From positions 54,665,563 through 54,729,562 of the forward strand of contig CM059972.1 in the NCBI GenBank assembly GCA_030490835.1: a stretch of DNA of 64,000 nt, read 5' to 3'. Shown here piece by piece: positions 46,071 through 57,860 of the stretch. Under the pieces are notes generated by a model. That model saw only the letters and a program-made list of their open reading frames with translations. It had not been told where the DNA came from and made no database searches. How positions within the stretch are numbered: the stretch's first letter is position 1; every line of letters begins with the position of its first letter. Origin of the DNA: Annona cherimola. Lineage: Eukaryota; Streptophyta; Magnoliopsida; Magnoliales; Annonaceae. The position numbers and the translations under genes were made by a program.

Positions 46071-47987
46071 GTAAGCAAGCAAACCTTTTGAAAATATAAT
46101 TTTATATGACTTTACTCTGCAATCTTAAATTGTTTTGAAAATTATTTTGTTAGAAGCAAATCCTTTTAATGTTGAAAAATATTGAAATGCAAATGTTGAA
46201 AAGGTTGTGTTGAAAGGAAAATGAGATTTTAAAATGATATTTGAAATAAATGTTTTAGAATAGTTTTATTACAAGATTTTGAAGTATTTTAATGATATGT
46301 TTCAAAGGTTCTCTAAATATTGGATTATTTTGGAATTTCTAAAATCTATTGTTTTGAGAAGGATTTAAGGAAGGCCAACATGATAAATTAATTTGAAAAA
46401 CGATTTGAGTAATGTTCAAAGGATTGTACAAGTCTATCACATATAGAAATGAACAATAAGACAGATGGACAAAAGTATATGATATTAGATGAAAGCATGT
46501 ACTTGCATGTCCATTGATCATAAAAAACACATAAATGGGAAAAGCATTTGTAAGAAAAATCTTTTGGTTTCAAATATTTTTAACAACGTTTTATCGTTCA
46601 AAAATTATTTACAAAACGGTTAGAAAGTATTATTATTTCAAATATTTTCCTTGAATACTTCAAAAGATTTATGAAATATAAATGTTTTAAGATTGTCCAT
46701 CCTTACAAAACATTTTGAGTATAGAACTTGTAACGTGGGTTAAGCCCAGTTTCCAAGATTTAAAAGGAATACAGGCTGAGGTCCGTAGTATTTTATGAAA
46801 GCATACTAGCATCAAGTTTTCAGAAAAAAGACACAGACTGTGGTCTGTGGTTTTTATAGAATCATGCTAGCATATGAATGTGAAGGAAAAGTGTGCACAA
46901 GGATTATGTACTAGGTCTACTGTAAAGGATATGCAAGCCGGACGCGGTTGCAAATTGGGCCCCCTTTGCATAGGCCGAGTCTCTTGAATAAGGCTAAATG
47001 CCGGCGGCACCCTCCCTGAAATGGGAGATGGACACGGATAGCCGCCTGGCTCGTGGGCTATCACCTGGAAGGGTTTCTCTCCTAAGGAAGAATGATCATT
47101 TGATAAGTGTCACCTACCAGATGGACAGAGACGTATTGCATATTGCATATGCTTAAAAATAGTTTTATGAAAAGTATTTTAGGACATGAGAATGTCCTAT
47201 GAGAAAAGGAGTTTTGATGAAAAATGTTTTAGGACATGAGAATGTGCTATGAGAAAAGAAGTTTCGATGAAAAATATTTTAGAACATAAATATGTCCATG
47301 GAAAAAGAATTTATATGTCAAGTTTTACAAGCATATGATTGTCATGAATTGGGATTATGAAAGGTTTTTATGAAAAAGTTTCCTCCAATTGCTAGTCAAA
47401 CGCTTGTTAAGCGTCTACCACTGAAATGTGAGAAATGCATTTAAAATGAAAAATGCTTGCTTATTGGGTTTCGACTCATATTTTGTTTTTCTCAACCATA
47501 GACAGGTATAGTACAGGTCATGCAGGAAAGGAAAAGAGTATGAAGAAAACTTTTCAACAAGCTGGTCTATATATGGTATGAATGATTATATAGAATTTTC
47601 AAAATATGTATGTATGAAATATTTACATTGAAAGAACTTGTGATGTAGATAAGTTAGTTATTATGATATGAATAATATATGTGAAATTGATGTAAAAAAT
47701 GTGTTCATATATGATGATATGATGTTATGTAATGAGATACTATGAGTATCATGTGTAAAGTTGATGACAAGTGTTTGTTATGTGATGAAAGAAAAGGAAG
47801 GAAAGAAAAAAAAAATTGGACGAGATCCAATTAAAAATTCTGTCGTGTGATCAAGGCAACAATCCTAAGTCACGTTTACCAATCAATAAAGATCCCGGAG
47901 TAAGGTTTCTAGGCACCCCGGTTTGGGGCACCACAGGTTTACAACCCTAGGTGATACGTATCTTGCCTGAGGAAGCTGGGTTTCATA

Positions 47988-48000
47988 ATCCTCCCCCCTT
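47988..48000 (-). other. polypurine tract of the B element
   Basis: The minus strand reads AAGGGGGGAGGAT directly before LTR B3, with GGTTTCGGGACGAAACC upstream. Confidence 0.85.
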
Positions 48001-48034
48001 ATAATAGGTTTCGTCCCGAAACCTATCTTTCCTT

Positions 48035-48853
48035 GAACTATTGGGGAAATTTCCTTTCGACCTGTTCTCGTAGCTCCCAAGTGGCTTCGGACTCCGAATA
48101 TTGATTCCATTGTACCTTTATATACTTGATCTCTCTGTTCCGAAGCTTCTTGATCTTGAAATCCAATATTTTGATTGGCCTTTCCTCATAGTTCAGGTGT
48201 TCTTGGATTGGCAAATTTTCTACTATCAACACATGGGTAGGATCGGAAACATATTTTCTTAGCATGGAGATGTGAAACACATTGTGGATGGTACTTAGAG
48301 CTGGTGGCAGGGCTATTCTATAGGCTAGATTGCCTATCTTTTCCAAAACTTCAAAGGGTCTGACATATCTTGGGTTCAATTTTCCTCTTTTTCCAAACCG
48401 GGTGACTCCTTTGAATGGCGTTACTTTAACAAATACGTGATCCCCAACTTGGATATGCAAATCCCTTCTTTTGCAATCGGTGTAACTCTTTTGCCTGCTC
48501 TGGCCTGTGAGTATACACTGGTGAATCACTTGAACTTTTTCTTCCATTCTTTTTGAGAGGTCTAGAGCTAACTTCCTTTCTCCCACTTCATCCCAGCTAA
48601 GAGGAGTTCTGTATTTCCGCCCATATAAAGCCTCAAATGGGGCCATTTGAATACTTGCTTGATAACTGTTTTTATAAGTAAATTCTGCCATAGCCAAATA
48701 TTCATCCCATGATCCTTCAAATTCTACTGTGCACATCCTTAGAATATCCTCAACTATTTGATTCACCCTTTCTGTCTGCTCATCAGTTTGAGGATGAAAT
48801 GTTGTACTAAATTTCAACTGTGTTCCTAATGTTTAATGTAAACTTTTCCAAAA
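48035..48853 (-). pseudogene. B element integrase C-terminal half and chromodomain
   Basis: An open stretch of about 259 codons (48817-48038). Order: FHPQTDEQTERVNQ (catalytic Glu), LEALYGRKYRTPLSWDEVGE-type linker, SH3-like DHVFVKVTPFKGVTRFGKRG through STIHNVFHISMLRKYV, and a chromodomain in the last 46 residues (PIKILDFKIKK... EIKYIKVQWNQYSESEATWEL). This is the cleanest chromodomain in the window and the best evidence for the Tekay/Del-like lineage. The upstream sequence is broken by two stops near 48835 and 48854. Confidence 0.93.
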
Positions 48854-49480
48854 TCAAGACATAAAACTGGAATCTCGATCGGAAACTATTGACTTAGGTA
48901 CTCCATGTAGTCTCACTATCTCCTTATAATAAATCTTAGCCAGTCGCTCAACAGTAAAATTTTTCTTGATGGCTAGAAAATGAGCTACCTTTGATAATCT
49001 ATCAACTATTACCCATATAGCATCATTCCCATTTTGGGTTCTTGGCAACCCTTCAATAAAATCCAAAGTAATATCATCCCATTCCATTTTGGGACTTCCA
49101 GCTACTATAACTTTCAAGGGGTCTTTGGTGATCCACCTTAATCCTTTGGCATGTTAAGCACTTAGCCACATATTCGGCAATTTCTCTTTTCATGTTTTTC
49201 CACCAATACATTCTTTTGATGTCTTGATACATCTTGGTGCTACCTGGATGTATTAAAAATGGAGAGAAATGTGCTTTCTTCAATATCTGATCCTTGATTC
49301 CTTCTTGATTGGGTATACATAGGCGACCCTTATATCTGTACATTCCATGTTCATTTTGTATATATTCATTGGGATTTTTCTTGATCATTTTCTCAACACA
49401 ACTCTTTAAATCTCCATTTTCTTGTTGAGCTATTTTAATTTGCTCAAACAAATCGACTGGATTTGTAATTGAGACAATCT
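48854..49480 (-). pseudogene. B element integrase zinc domain and core
   Basis: The HHCC zinc domain (HFSPFLIHPGSTKMYQD...CLTCQRIKVDH) lies at about 49130-49270. After a frameshift near 49095 the core follows with ITLDFIEGLPRT (first Asp), IWVIVDRLSKVAHF and KSIVSDRDSSFMS (second Asp), then TGA before FW. The catalytic triad is intact across the pieces. Confidence 0.92.
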
Positions 49481-50077
49481 AACTTGTACCCTAGGTGGGC
49501 TTACAATTAATTCTAGTTGTCTCAATTCTTGCAATAGCCCTTTTTCCTTTGTGATGAGATGTGCTAAGCTAATATTTCTACTTAGCGCATCGGCTACTAC
49601 ATTGGCTTTTCTTGGATGATATAAAATGTTGAGGTCATAATCCTTAAGTAACTCGAGTCATCTTCTTTGCCTCATATTTAACTCCTTTTGAGTAAAAATG
49701 TATTTGAGGCTTTTATGGTCAGTATAGACCTCACATTTAACTCCATACAAATAATGACTCCAAATTTTCAAGGCAAAGACTACTGCTGCCAATTCTAAGT
49801 CATGGGTTGGATAGTTTACCTCATTTGGCTTTAGCTGCCTGGATGCGTATGATATAACCTTTCCATTTTGCATTAGTACACATCCTAATCCTTTCTTTGA
49901 GGCATCACTATAGATCACAAACTCTTCCTTTTCCGTAGGTAGTGTTAGAATTGGCAGTTTTACCAGTCTTTTCTTTAACTCTTGGAAGCTATTCTCATAT
50001 TCCTGTGTCCATTCATATCTAACTCCTTTCCTTGTCAGCTTTGTGAGTGGAGCTGACAATTGTGAGAATCCTTCCAC
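49481..50077 (-). pseudogene. B element RNase H
   Basis: [55 protein letters not shown] and [19 protein letters not shown] keep all catalytic acidic residues. TGA replaces Trp in the QRRWLELL motif near 49655. Downstream, ANVVADALSRN leads into the integrase. The N-terminal side follows the RT thumb without a gap. Confidence 0.92.
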
Positions 50078-50845
50078 AAATCTCCCGTAGTAGCCAGCTA
50101 GCCCTAGAAAGCTTCTTATTTCTGTGATATTTGTTAGTTGTGATCACTTTGTTATTGCCTCAATCTTTTGAGGATATACCTGTACTCCCTTCTCGGATAT
50201 AATGTGGTCGAGAAAGGCTACTTGTTTCAACCAAAACTCACATTTCTTGAATTTAGCATATAATTTCTCCCTTCAGAGAATTTCCAATACTATCCTTAAA
50301 TGTTTCTAATGCTCTTCTTCTGTCTTTGAGTAAATCAATATATCATCAATGAATACCACCACGAATTGATCCAAAAATTCTCAAAAAATTCTATTCATCA
50401 TATCCATAAACACAGTTGGGCATTCGTTAGTCCAAATGGCATAACTAAGAATTCATAATACCCATATCTTGTCCTAAATGCTGTTTTATAGATCTCTTTT
50501 GGACATATCCTCAACTGGTGGTACCCTGACTATAAATCAATTTTTGAAAATGTAGAAGCTCCTTTTAACTGATCAAAAAGATCATCTATTCTTAGGAGTC
50601 GGTACTTATTTTTTACTGTTACTTTATTCAATTCTCTGTAATCAATACAGAGTCTCAAACTCCCATCCTTTTTTCTTACAAATAGTACTGGAGCTCCCCA
50701 AGGTGATGCACTGGGTCTAATAAATCCTTTATTTAATAAATCTTGGATTTGTACTTTCAACACAGCGAATTCGGCTAGCGCCATCTTATATGGGGCCTTA
50801 GATATTAGGGTTGTCCCTAGGATAATTTCTATTTTCATATTCATC
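50078..50845 (-). pseudogene. B element reverse transcriptase
   Basis: Right to left: [76 protein letters not shown] (palm Asp), a stop, [32 protein letters not shown] (catalytic FIDD kept, near 50350), and DPQKIEAITK-stop-SQLTN. RNA-dependent DNA polymerase; dead through stops and small frameshifts, but all catalytic Asp residues are readable. LTR F interrupts just upstream at 50846. Confidence 0.92.
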
Positions 50846-53718
50846 TGTGAAACCCTAATTTGCATAGAAGTCATGCAAATGCTATTGAATAATTTATGTA
50901 TGAATTATGTGTTCATAATTGAAGTATTTGCAATTTTTAAGATTTTTGCAGTTAGGTCATCTGTGTGAATGATTGTTTAAATTACTAATTGAAGATAATG
51001 TAGTTTAATATGATTGAAATATCATATTGAGGATGGATAAATATTAGTATGCCATGAAAAATTTAATTTAGTTGCATAATGTGATTAATGGATATTAGGA
51101 GGCTAATTATAGAGACAAGTTGAGAAAATATTGAAAAATTCATAACTTGATGAATTTAAGGCGGATTAAGGTGAAAATTGAGGGGGAAGCACATAATTTT
51201 GTGCTTAATCATATGGAAAATTTTAATTATGAAAATTTTGATGAAAATTGATTATCACCGTTCAAAACTTAAAATGATCATAACTTAGGTTAGAAAGATC
51301 GGATTTAGATGAAATTTGAAATGAACGGCTAAAATTATGAAATAAAGGTTTTGGAAGAATTTGATCATGCAAATGATTAAGGGATTAAGCTTGCATGAAA
51401 TTGGGTTTAGAGATTTTGACTTTTCAAACCTAAAAAGTAAATAACATTTATGTTAAAAATGTACAAAATAATCTAATGCATAAAGAAAAATTTGAGGTGT
51501 CAAGAGGGGGTAATTTGTAGGGTATTATGTAAATTACTAAAAATAAGAAATCCTTGCAATTATATCTTAATTAAATGCATAATTAAATGGGTCAAAAGGA
51601 ATATGGAGGAGGTGGCAGCCAAGGACGTGCAAACAGCCATGTATTTGTATTTTATAAAATATTTGTATAATATAATGGATACCTAAAGTCAACTATGAAT
51701 TAATGAAGATAATTTTGCATTAAATAAAGTGAAATTTGGATCTAGAAAGGCTGATCTGGACCGTTGAATGGGAAAAGCAAAAATGGACAGCAGGATATTC
51801 CATGGATGATGTGGACCGTTTGGCAGCTCTATGCATATTTTATAATTTTTTTTATTAAGATAAAATGACCCTAAATTCCCTACACTACTAGGTAATTAAA
51901 TGAGTGATTAAATAAAGCTAGAAAAAATTAATTATGATGAGATAAGCTGCTGCCAAATAGGGACGTGTGCAGGCATTAGAAAATGTAGCTGAAAATGGTG
52001 GCCGTTCAAGTGGCCAAAATGTGATTTTTTTTATTTTTTAAAAATTGATAAATGCATGGATAATTAGCCTAGTTATTAGGGAATGTAAATGTGCATTTAA
52101 TGGCTGCAAAATTTGTTGAAAAAAATTAGAAAACAGCAGCTGAGTATGGACGTGATCTGGTGGACAGATTTGGGATGATTTAATGCAATGGATAATTAGT
52201 AAATTTATAATTAAGAAAAAAATAATTTTAATGGCCACAAGTTGCCATGTCAGCTAAGGGGATAGAATTTCATTGAAATTAGCATTGACGAGGTGGCATG
52301 TGAGGCCCATTAGCTGGAAATTTCCAGCTAATTGCATAAAAGCAAAGGGATGTCCATGTATGTTATGGATACTTAGAAAAATTTCTGCATTTTGAGCTTC
52401 CATTACAGCAGCACCTCATGTTCCCCTTTCACTACCTTTTCAAATCCAAAAATAAGTGAAAAAAAATAAAGAAAAGGAGGAGTTAAGAAGAGAAAGCTTG
52501 CTTGGGAAGGAGAATTAAGTGTTACTCTCTATACAAGTAAGTACATAATGAGTTTGAATGAGTTTTATTTTTTTTGTACTTAATCTATGGGAAGAAAATA
52601 TGATTCATAAGGCATCCTTTAATGAAAAGTTATGATGGTTTTCAGTAGGGAATTTAATGGGAAGTTATAGCAAGTAGTATAATTAAGAGTTAGATGTAAG
52701 TAGGAAGTGATTTGTGTGATGTATATGCTTCTACACTAGCTTAAACTTGCTGAGATTTGTATTTAGTATTGCTGTTTGAATTAGTGGATATAATCACATG
52801 ATAATTCATGATATAATGTTGAAAATATATGAAATTTAGCATGAATTATGAAGTGTAGAAGATAAGCTAGCTAGGATTTCTTCTAAGACCCGAAATTCAC
52901 TTCTAAATGATGAAAATGATAAAGGAAATGATTCAAATAAATTATGGATAAATTGTACGGTAAAATACCCTAAATATAGGACACTTTGGATGTGAAAAAG
53001 GGACTTTACATAAACTGCCAAAATTCGGATTTTTAAGGGAATGTGAAGTGGACATCCCAATGGTGTAAACGGATACCCTATACATGTATAAAATGTTGCT
53101 GTTTTGCAAATAAATTATATATGGATTTTAAATGTGTGAAAATGAATTGAATTTAGGGTAAGAAAATTGGGATAAATTTCTGGAATTAAATAGATTAAAA
53201 TCTGTTTATGTTGGAGTATCAAAAGAGGCATATAAAGTGTAGAAATTGGATGTCAAAGTGGCTGTTTTTGAAATTTGTAAAATTGTGGATTAAAAATTCG
53301 TAAAAATACACTAAATAGGTGTTAAATGAAGTGTATAAACTTGATGAATTGGAGGACAAGTTGTTGATTTGAAAAATTTTAAGAAATATATGAATTAGAC
53401 GCTGTTAGACGCACATATGTGAAGCAGTACACATGATAAGATGATAAACGCATTATGTAAAATATTAAAATGCAAAAATATGTTAAAATATGATGAAAAA
53501 CATAAAATGCATTGCTGAATTGATAATATCGAATTTTGAGATTAATATATGGGAATTTAATATGAGGCATAATGAATAATTGAGATACGTAAGGGTGTAA
53601 AGTATGCATACTCGACTTGGAAATTAAACGGGTTATGAATATTTATGGAAATGGGTTGGAAAACTAAATAAATGCAAGAAAATAGAATTTACATGGATAT
53701 TATGTTATTCTGTCATAG

Positions 53719-53763
53719 ACAAAGGAAAGGAAAAGGTTGATCCGGGAAGCTCTCACGAACAAG
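53719..53763 (+). other. conserved LTR micro-exon candidate, 45 nt (F)
   Basis: TTCTGTCATAG / ACAAAGGAAAGGAAAAGG ... AACAAG / GTAAGCAAGC. The clearest match to plant splice consensus on both sides. Confidence 0.6.
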
Positions 53764-54396
53764 GTAAGCAAGCAAATTTTCTAAATGAATTTCTATTTAT
53801 TAAAATTTCTTTGAAATAATTGTAAATGATGTTCTAACTGCTTTTCTTGATTTAGCAAATGTTATTTGAAATTTATTTCTAAATTTTTAAGGATGGTCAT
53901 TCCTTAGTTCACTATGTATTTCAAATTGATTTATACAACTGTTTTATGATAAATGAAAATTATTGTCCTATGATATTATGTGTGGAAAATCATGCTAGCA
54001 TGTCATGGATAAATTCATGTGCACAATGCATAAGGTTCACCTTAAAGGAATAAGCGGATCGATTGTCCCCCTTTGGTGTTACCGAGTCGCTAATATAGGC
54101 CAAGGGCCGACGGCGTCTCCCTGTGTGAGAGGAGATGAAGACGAATGGTCGCCTAGCTAGCCTCCATCCTAAGGGATCATGATTCATTCATTACAATGTC
54201 ATTATATATCCCCGAGGGGGTATAATGTTGCTTTCCATGATGATTTTAAGTAAAAGATTTCTGCTCCGTAGGTAGCTGATCACTTGATAAGTGTCTCTAC
54301 TAAATGGAGAGAAACCTCTTTGTTAAAAAAGATTTCCTTTAAAATGATTTGTTTGGAAATATATATAATGCTTGCTTATTAAGTGTACAACTCACG

Positions 54397-54422
54397 TTTT
54401 TATTTTCCAAACCCATGGACAG
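54397..54422 (+). promoter_or_regulatory. predicted 3' splice acceptor (LTR F)
   Basis: TTTTTATTTTCCAAACCCATGG is followed by ACAG/GT, 659 bases after the micro-exon donor. Inferred. Confidence 0.45.
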
Positions 54423-54828
54423 GTGAATGAAGAGACTCGGCAAAGGAGCAGATAAAATATCATTTAAGCAAGAGAAAAACTTTTGCACTCATGATGATAT
54501 AGTAGAACTTATGCTGAATGGATGTAACTAAGTTGTTGTTTCATATGGACAACTATGGTTATAACATGTAGTGACATCTGATTTAGGAGAATGTTGTAAT
54601 GTTTTTGAATAACATGCTTTGTTGTGTGTTGAATGGTTGGAAATGACTTAGTAATTACTTGAGATATAATTACTAGGAAATAAACTCCTATGAAAATATA
54701 TTTAACTAGATAATTATTCGTTAAAAAAACCCTCCGTGTGACAGGGCAAAAATCCTGATCACGTTTACCAGTCGATACAGATCCCGAGGTAAGGCTTAGG
54801 ATGCGACGCTCGGGTTGGGGGCGCCACA

Positions 54829-55041
54829 TCATCTCTCTTTCCGGTAGTAAATTACATAACTCTTTTGGAAAAATATCCGAAAATTCCTTTACCACTGGAA
54901 TTTGTTCCATAGGTATCCCATCTCTTTTTATTGTATTTATAGAGACCAGATAGGATGTACATTGTTGGTGTATCAGCTTAGCTGCTTTCATAGCTGATAC
55001 CATCCTTATTGTGTTTTCTAGCTATCTTATTTTACTGATCT
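54829..55041 (-). pseudogene. B element protease-RT linker
   Basis: VSAMKAAKLIHQQCTSYLVS, IPMEQIPVVKEFSDIFPKEL and LLPEREM precede the F insertion. This block joins protease to reverse transcriptase in chromoviruses. Its frame is shifted relative to the protease, so a frameshift lies near 55020-55045. Confidence 0.85.
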
Positions 55042-56712
55042 TTATTTCATCTTTTGGTGCTTCAAATTGCACCTTTTATTTCTACAATCAATCATTGCAC
55101 CCCATTGACTTAGCCAATCCATCCCTAGTATGACATCAAACTCTGTCATTGGTAATAGGATGAGATCAGCTTCCAATATTTTTGTTCCTATCCTGATAGG
55201 ACATGTCTTGCAAATTTGATTTATACTTACCAATATATATACTGGGGATTCTACATGTATAGTACTACTGGTTTCTTCTACCCGAAGTGTGTGTGTGATT
55301 ACGAATTGGTATGATATAAATGAGTGTGTAGCTCCAGAATCAAATAAAGCTACTGCAGGATTTCCTAAAATGTAAATCATACCTGTAATCACTTTCTCCT
55401 CCATCTCTTGTGACTTCGTTCGGGTGAGGGCTTGGACATGCACTGGGTTGACAGCAGTACCAAGCCGATTGGCGATGGTGGGGACCTTTTGCTGGGTCGG
55501 CCTCCCTCGGGCTGGTGCTCCTTGTGGTTTATTTGGACAGTTGGGTGAAATGTGTCCAACTTGACCACAGTTGAAGCACTTTATTATTTTAGCTTCGTCA
55601 GTCCCGCAGTCCCGGGCCATGTGACCAACTTGGCCATACTTGTAGCATTTCCCCGATCCTTGCAAACATTCGCCTGAATGGCGTTCGTAGCAAGTTCTAC
55701 AAGTCGGGATGCTCTTTGTCTTGTCGCCGATCTTCTTTTTTTCGGTGATTACCTTTTTTCTTTTATTAGCCTCACCTTCCTTGGAGGTTGAAAAGAATTG
55801 TTTTTGAGCTTGCCTAAGCTCTTGAGTCCTCATTGACTCCATTTCCAATGCCCTAGCCCTCTCGATGCTAGAGGCGTAGTCTTGTATTAGTAACGGGGTT
55901 AACCCCTCTCTTAGCTGGGGCCTTAATCCTCTCTAGAACCTTTGTGCCTTATTCTCTGGCACATTGGCAATCCATGACACGTATCTTACTAAGGCGTTGA
56001 AATTTGTGGCATATTCCATGACTCTCATCTTGCCTTGGTAAAGTTTTTCGAACTCTATCACGCTCTGGCTCTGTAGCCCTACAAGGAGATATTCTTTGTT
56101 AAATTCTTCCAAAAATTCATGCCACGTAACTTGCTCAGGATGTGGCATAGTGACCATCAGCGTTTCCCACCATTCATAAGCATCTTTTACCAGTAGGTGG
56201 GTAGCGCACAACATTTTTTGCTGATCATTGCAGGGCGATATCCTGAATAACTTTTTGATTTCTGTGTTGCATTACTTTGTGATGAGGGGGTCTAGTTCCC
56301 CTGCAAACTTGGGCGGCCACTAGGCAAGGAAGGCATTGATAGCCTTTCTATCAGCCTCAAGGAGACTATCTTCCATCCCCCTTGATGTGCCGGGATTGGC
56401 AGAGGTGCTTGGTCTCTTCCCGTCTCCTCTTGCTGGCGGGGCCTGTTGGTTCTGCATTTCTTATAATAAACCAGCAGCCTGGGCTGTCCATTGCTGCATA
56501 GCTTTCTCAATTGCTGCAGTTATCCTGTCTTCTATATTGACCTCTGCTTGTGGCCTAGAGCTTTCCTCTCATCTTGGGCGGGTCCTAGAGGATTGCCCTC
56601 CGGATTCTTCCCTATTAGTTCTTTTACTGGCCTCGCTCCTTGTTTGTTCGACGGATTCTTCCATTGGATCCTTTCCTTTGTTAGCTCTTGCTTTAGCTCC
56701 GGTGAGTGGCAT
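55042..56712 (-). pseudogene. B element gag-protease
   Basis: One frame runs from ATG 56712 (MPLTGAKARANKGKDP) to 55042. N-terminal acidic/polar region; capsid domain (retrotransposon gag type, DAYEWWETL...FLEEFNKEYL, 55933-56214); basic linker; three zinc knuckles near 55580-55690, the first CRTCYERHSGEC, the second CYKYGQVGHMARDC with a Cys-to-Tyr loss, the third CFNCGQVGHISPNC intact; then the aspartic protease (ALFDSGATHSF near 55350, VILGMDWLSQWGA near 55100). At least five in-frame stops occur, mostly at expected Trp, Gln or Arg codons (for example AQRF-stop-RGL). The start is supported by an acceptor-like TTTTGTAG just upstream. Confidence 0.92.
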
Positions 56713-56973
56713 TTTCAACTCTACAAAACATTCATTAGTATAACATCAATATTCATCATGATACACTTGTCAAATAAATTCAAACACATAGTCACATGAT
56801 CACATAATTCACATATATTATACATTATCATCAAACTTTTATACATATGTCAAACTTTTATACATAGGCTATCTTAGCCTTATGTACCTGTTTCCAACAA
56901 TATTTACATATTCATAAAAAAAGAAAAATAAGATGTCTTGTCGGTGGCTGCATTTTCCTGATCCCCATCCCTT

Positions 56974-57759
56974 TTAACGTCCCCTTCTCCTTAACCTCAG
57001 GAATCTTCTAAGACTGAATGATACCTGTGTGTGTTCCTCAGTGATAGTACTGGTATCAGACCAGTGTTGTGGTCCTGGGTTCTCGTTCTCCTCTTCGCTA
57101 TCAGACCATTCTATGGGGTCCTCATCATCATTTGCTGGAGGGGCAGGAGATGGGGCTTCGGGCATTACTTCTAACTCTATAACCCTTAGGATAACCTCAC
57201 CAGGTTGTTTAGGAGGGGGTTGCTCCATTATTTCTTCTCCCCTGGCCAAAGCTTCCCGGTGTTCCTGGGTAGCCTCTCTCTCCCTGCGGTCTATCTATGC
57301 CCATGGTGTTCCATATCAGAACTGAATGTATCCCGCATCAAACCTAAACCATGGACCTGGGTTAAGTAGGACTGGGGCAACTCTCCTTTGCTAATACCTT
57401 TGTAAGTCTTCTTCAGTGACCCAATCGGTGACCATCGATGGCCTAGGCGTTGGGCTGGCTGGGGTATATACTGGAGAGTCTGGGGGTGCAAGTGCCTTGC
57501 TAGAGGACTCTGCCTGGTGGATTTCAGATAATACTGAAAACCCTAGTGGTTGGCTAGGGAAGATTGTAGGTACTGGAGGGCGATGTGCTTCTGGTCCCCT
57601 AATATATGGAAGAGCCTGGTAACTAGTGGGAACTGAGAGTCTTATGGTTAGATCTTCTTGGGAGGCTAACCATCTATTAACTCTTTCCCGAGCCCATTCC
57701 CTTTCTTGCTCCTCTTCTAGTTCCCTTGCACTTAATGGAGCCTGTCCTTTATCTGTCAT
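56974..57759 (-). pseudogene. extra ORF upstream of gag in the B element, about 261 codons, three stops
   Basis: One frame from ATG 57759 to a stop just after 56974, broken by TAG, TGA and TAG between about 57390 and 57290. Visible regions: an N-terminal charged helix (ARELEEEQEREWARERVNRW, about residues 11-30), a Pro/Ser-rich middle, then KQPGEVILRVIELEV, an acidic stretch (NDDEDPIEWSDSEEENEN) and a basic tail (RRFLRLRRRGR). It is not gag, protease or pol and I do not recognise a family. It lies between the primer-binding site and gag; TTTATATGTAG right before its ATG looks like a splice acceptor. Extra pre-gag ORFs are known in some plant gypsy lineages (Ogre/Tat) but are not standard for Tekay-like elements. 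Confidence 0.75.
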
Positions 57760-57860
57760 CTACATATAAATCATCAATGATAAATTAATCAATCAAAATT
57801 ATGATTTCATGTATTCTAGCTTTGTCATTTCTTTCCTTTTCTGCCTATTTACCAGTCCAT

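Larger units (their letters stand above)
38422..47935 (+). mobile_element. solo E-type LTR inserted in LTR B3, itself interrupted by A2
   Basis: It starts TGTGAAACCCCAAG and ends GGGGCACCACA, with a perfect target duplication GGTTT (38417-38421, 47936-47940). Excluding the nested A2 it is about 3.97 kb. It has a TATA box (39595-39604), micro-exon 46028-46070, GC-rich module 46900-47060, palindromes 47165-47300 and acceptor near 47505. A related copy starts at 61357. Confidence 0.93.
37010..47987 (-). mobile_element. 3' LTR (B3) of the B element, truncated and carrying LTR E
   Basis: The LTR runs on the minus strand from 47987 (TATGAAACCC next to the polypurine tract) to about 37010. It matches LTR B4 from 58952 to 60411; the last 1.07 kb expected by comparison with B4 is missing. 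It is interrupted at 38421 by solo LTR E. Against B4 I count about a dozen differences in the first 200 aligned bases, indicating an old insertion. TATA box 37602-37611; donor GG/GTAAGTG at 37467-37472. Confidence 0.88.
50846..54828 (+). mobile_element. solo F-type LTR inserted in the B element
   Basis: It starts TGTGAAACCCTAATTTG and ends GGGGGCGCCACA, 3983 bp, with a perfect target duplication TCATC (50841-50845, 54829-54833). Its first half resembles LTR A2 and its second half resembles C-type LTRs. It holds donor CAA/GTAAGT (52537), micro-exon 53719-53763, the GC-rich module near 54060-54170 and acceptor GGACAG/GT (54422). Confidence 0.95.

Noticed and set aside
48038..48817. Intact integrase/chromodomain gene usable by the host (domesticated)
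   Set aside because: It is open for 259 codons but lacks an own promoter and sits in frame with a stop-ridden pol in a standard element; no sign of domestication.
56336..56743. Plus-strand open frame of 135 codons with hydrophobic runs
   Set aside because: Antisense of the gag N-terminal region; gag is supported by downstream capsid and zinc-knuckle homology in frame.
57029..57325. Plus-strand open frame of 98 codons, Ser/Gly-rich
   Set aside because: Antisense shadow of the pre-gag ORF, whose frame has better composition and position.
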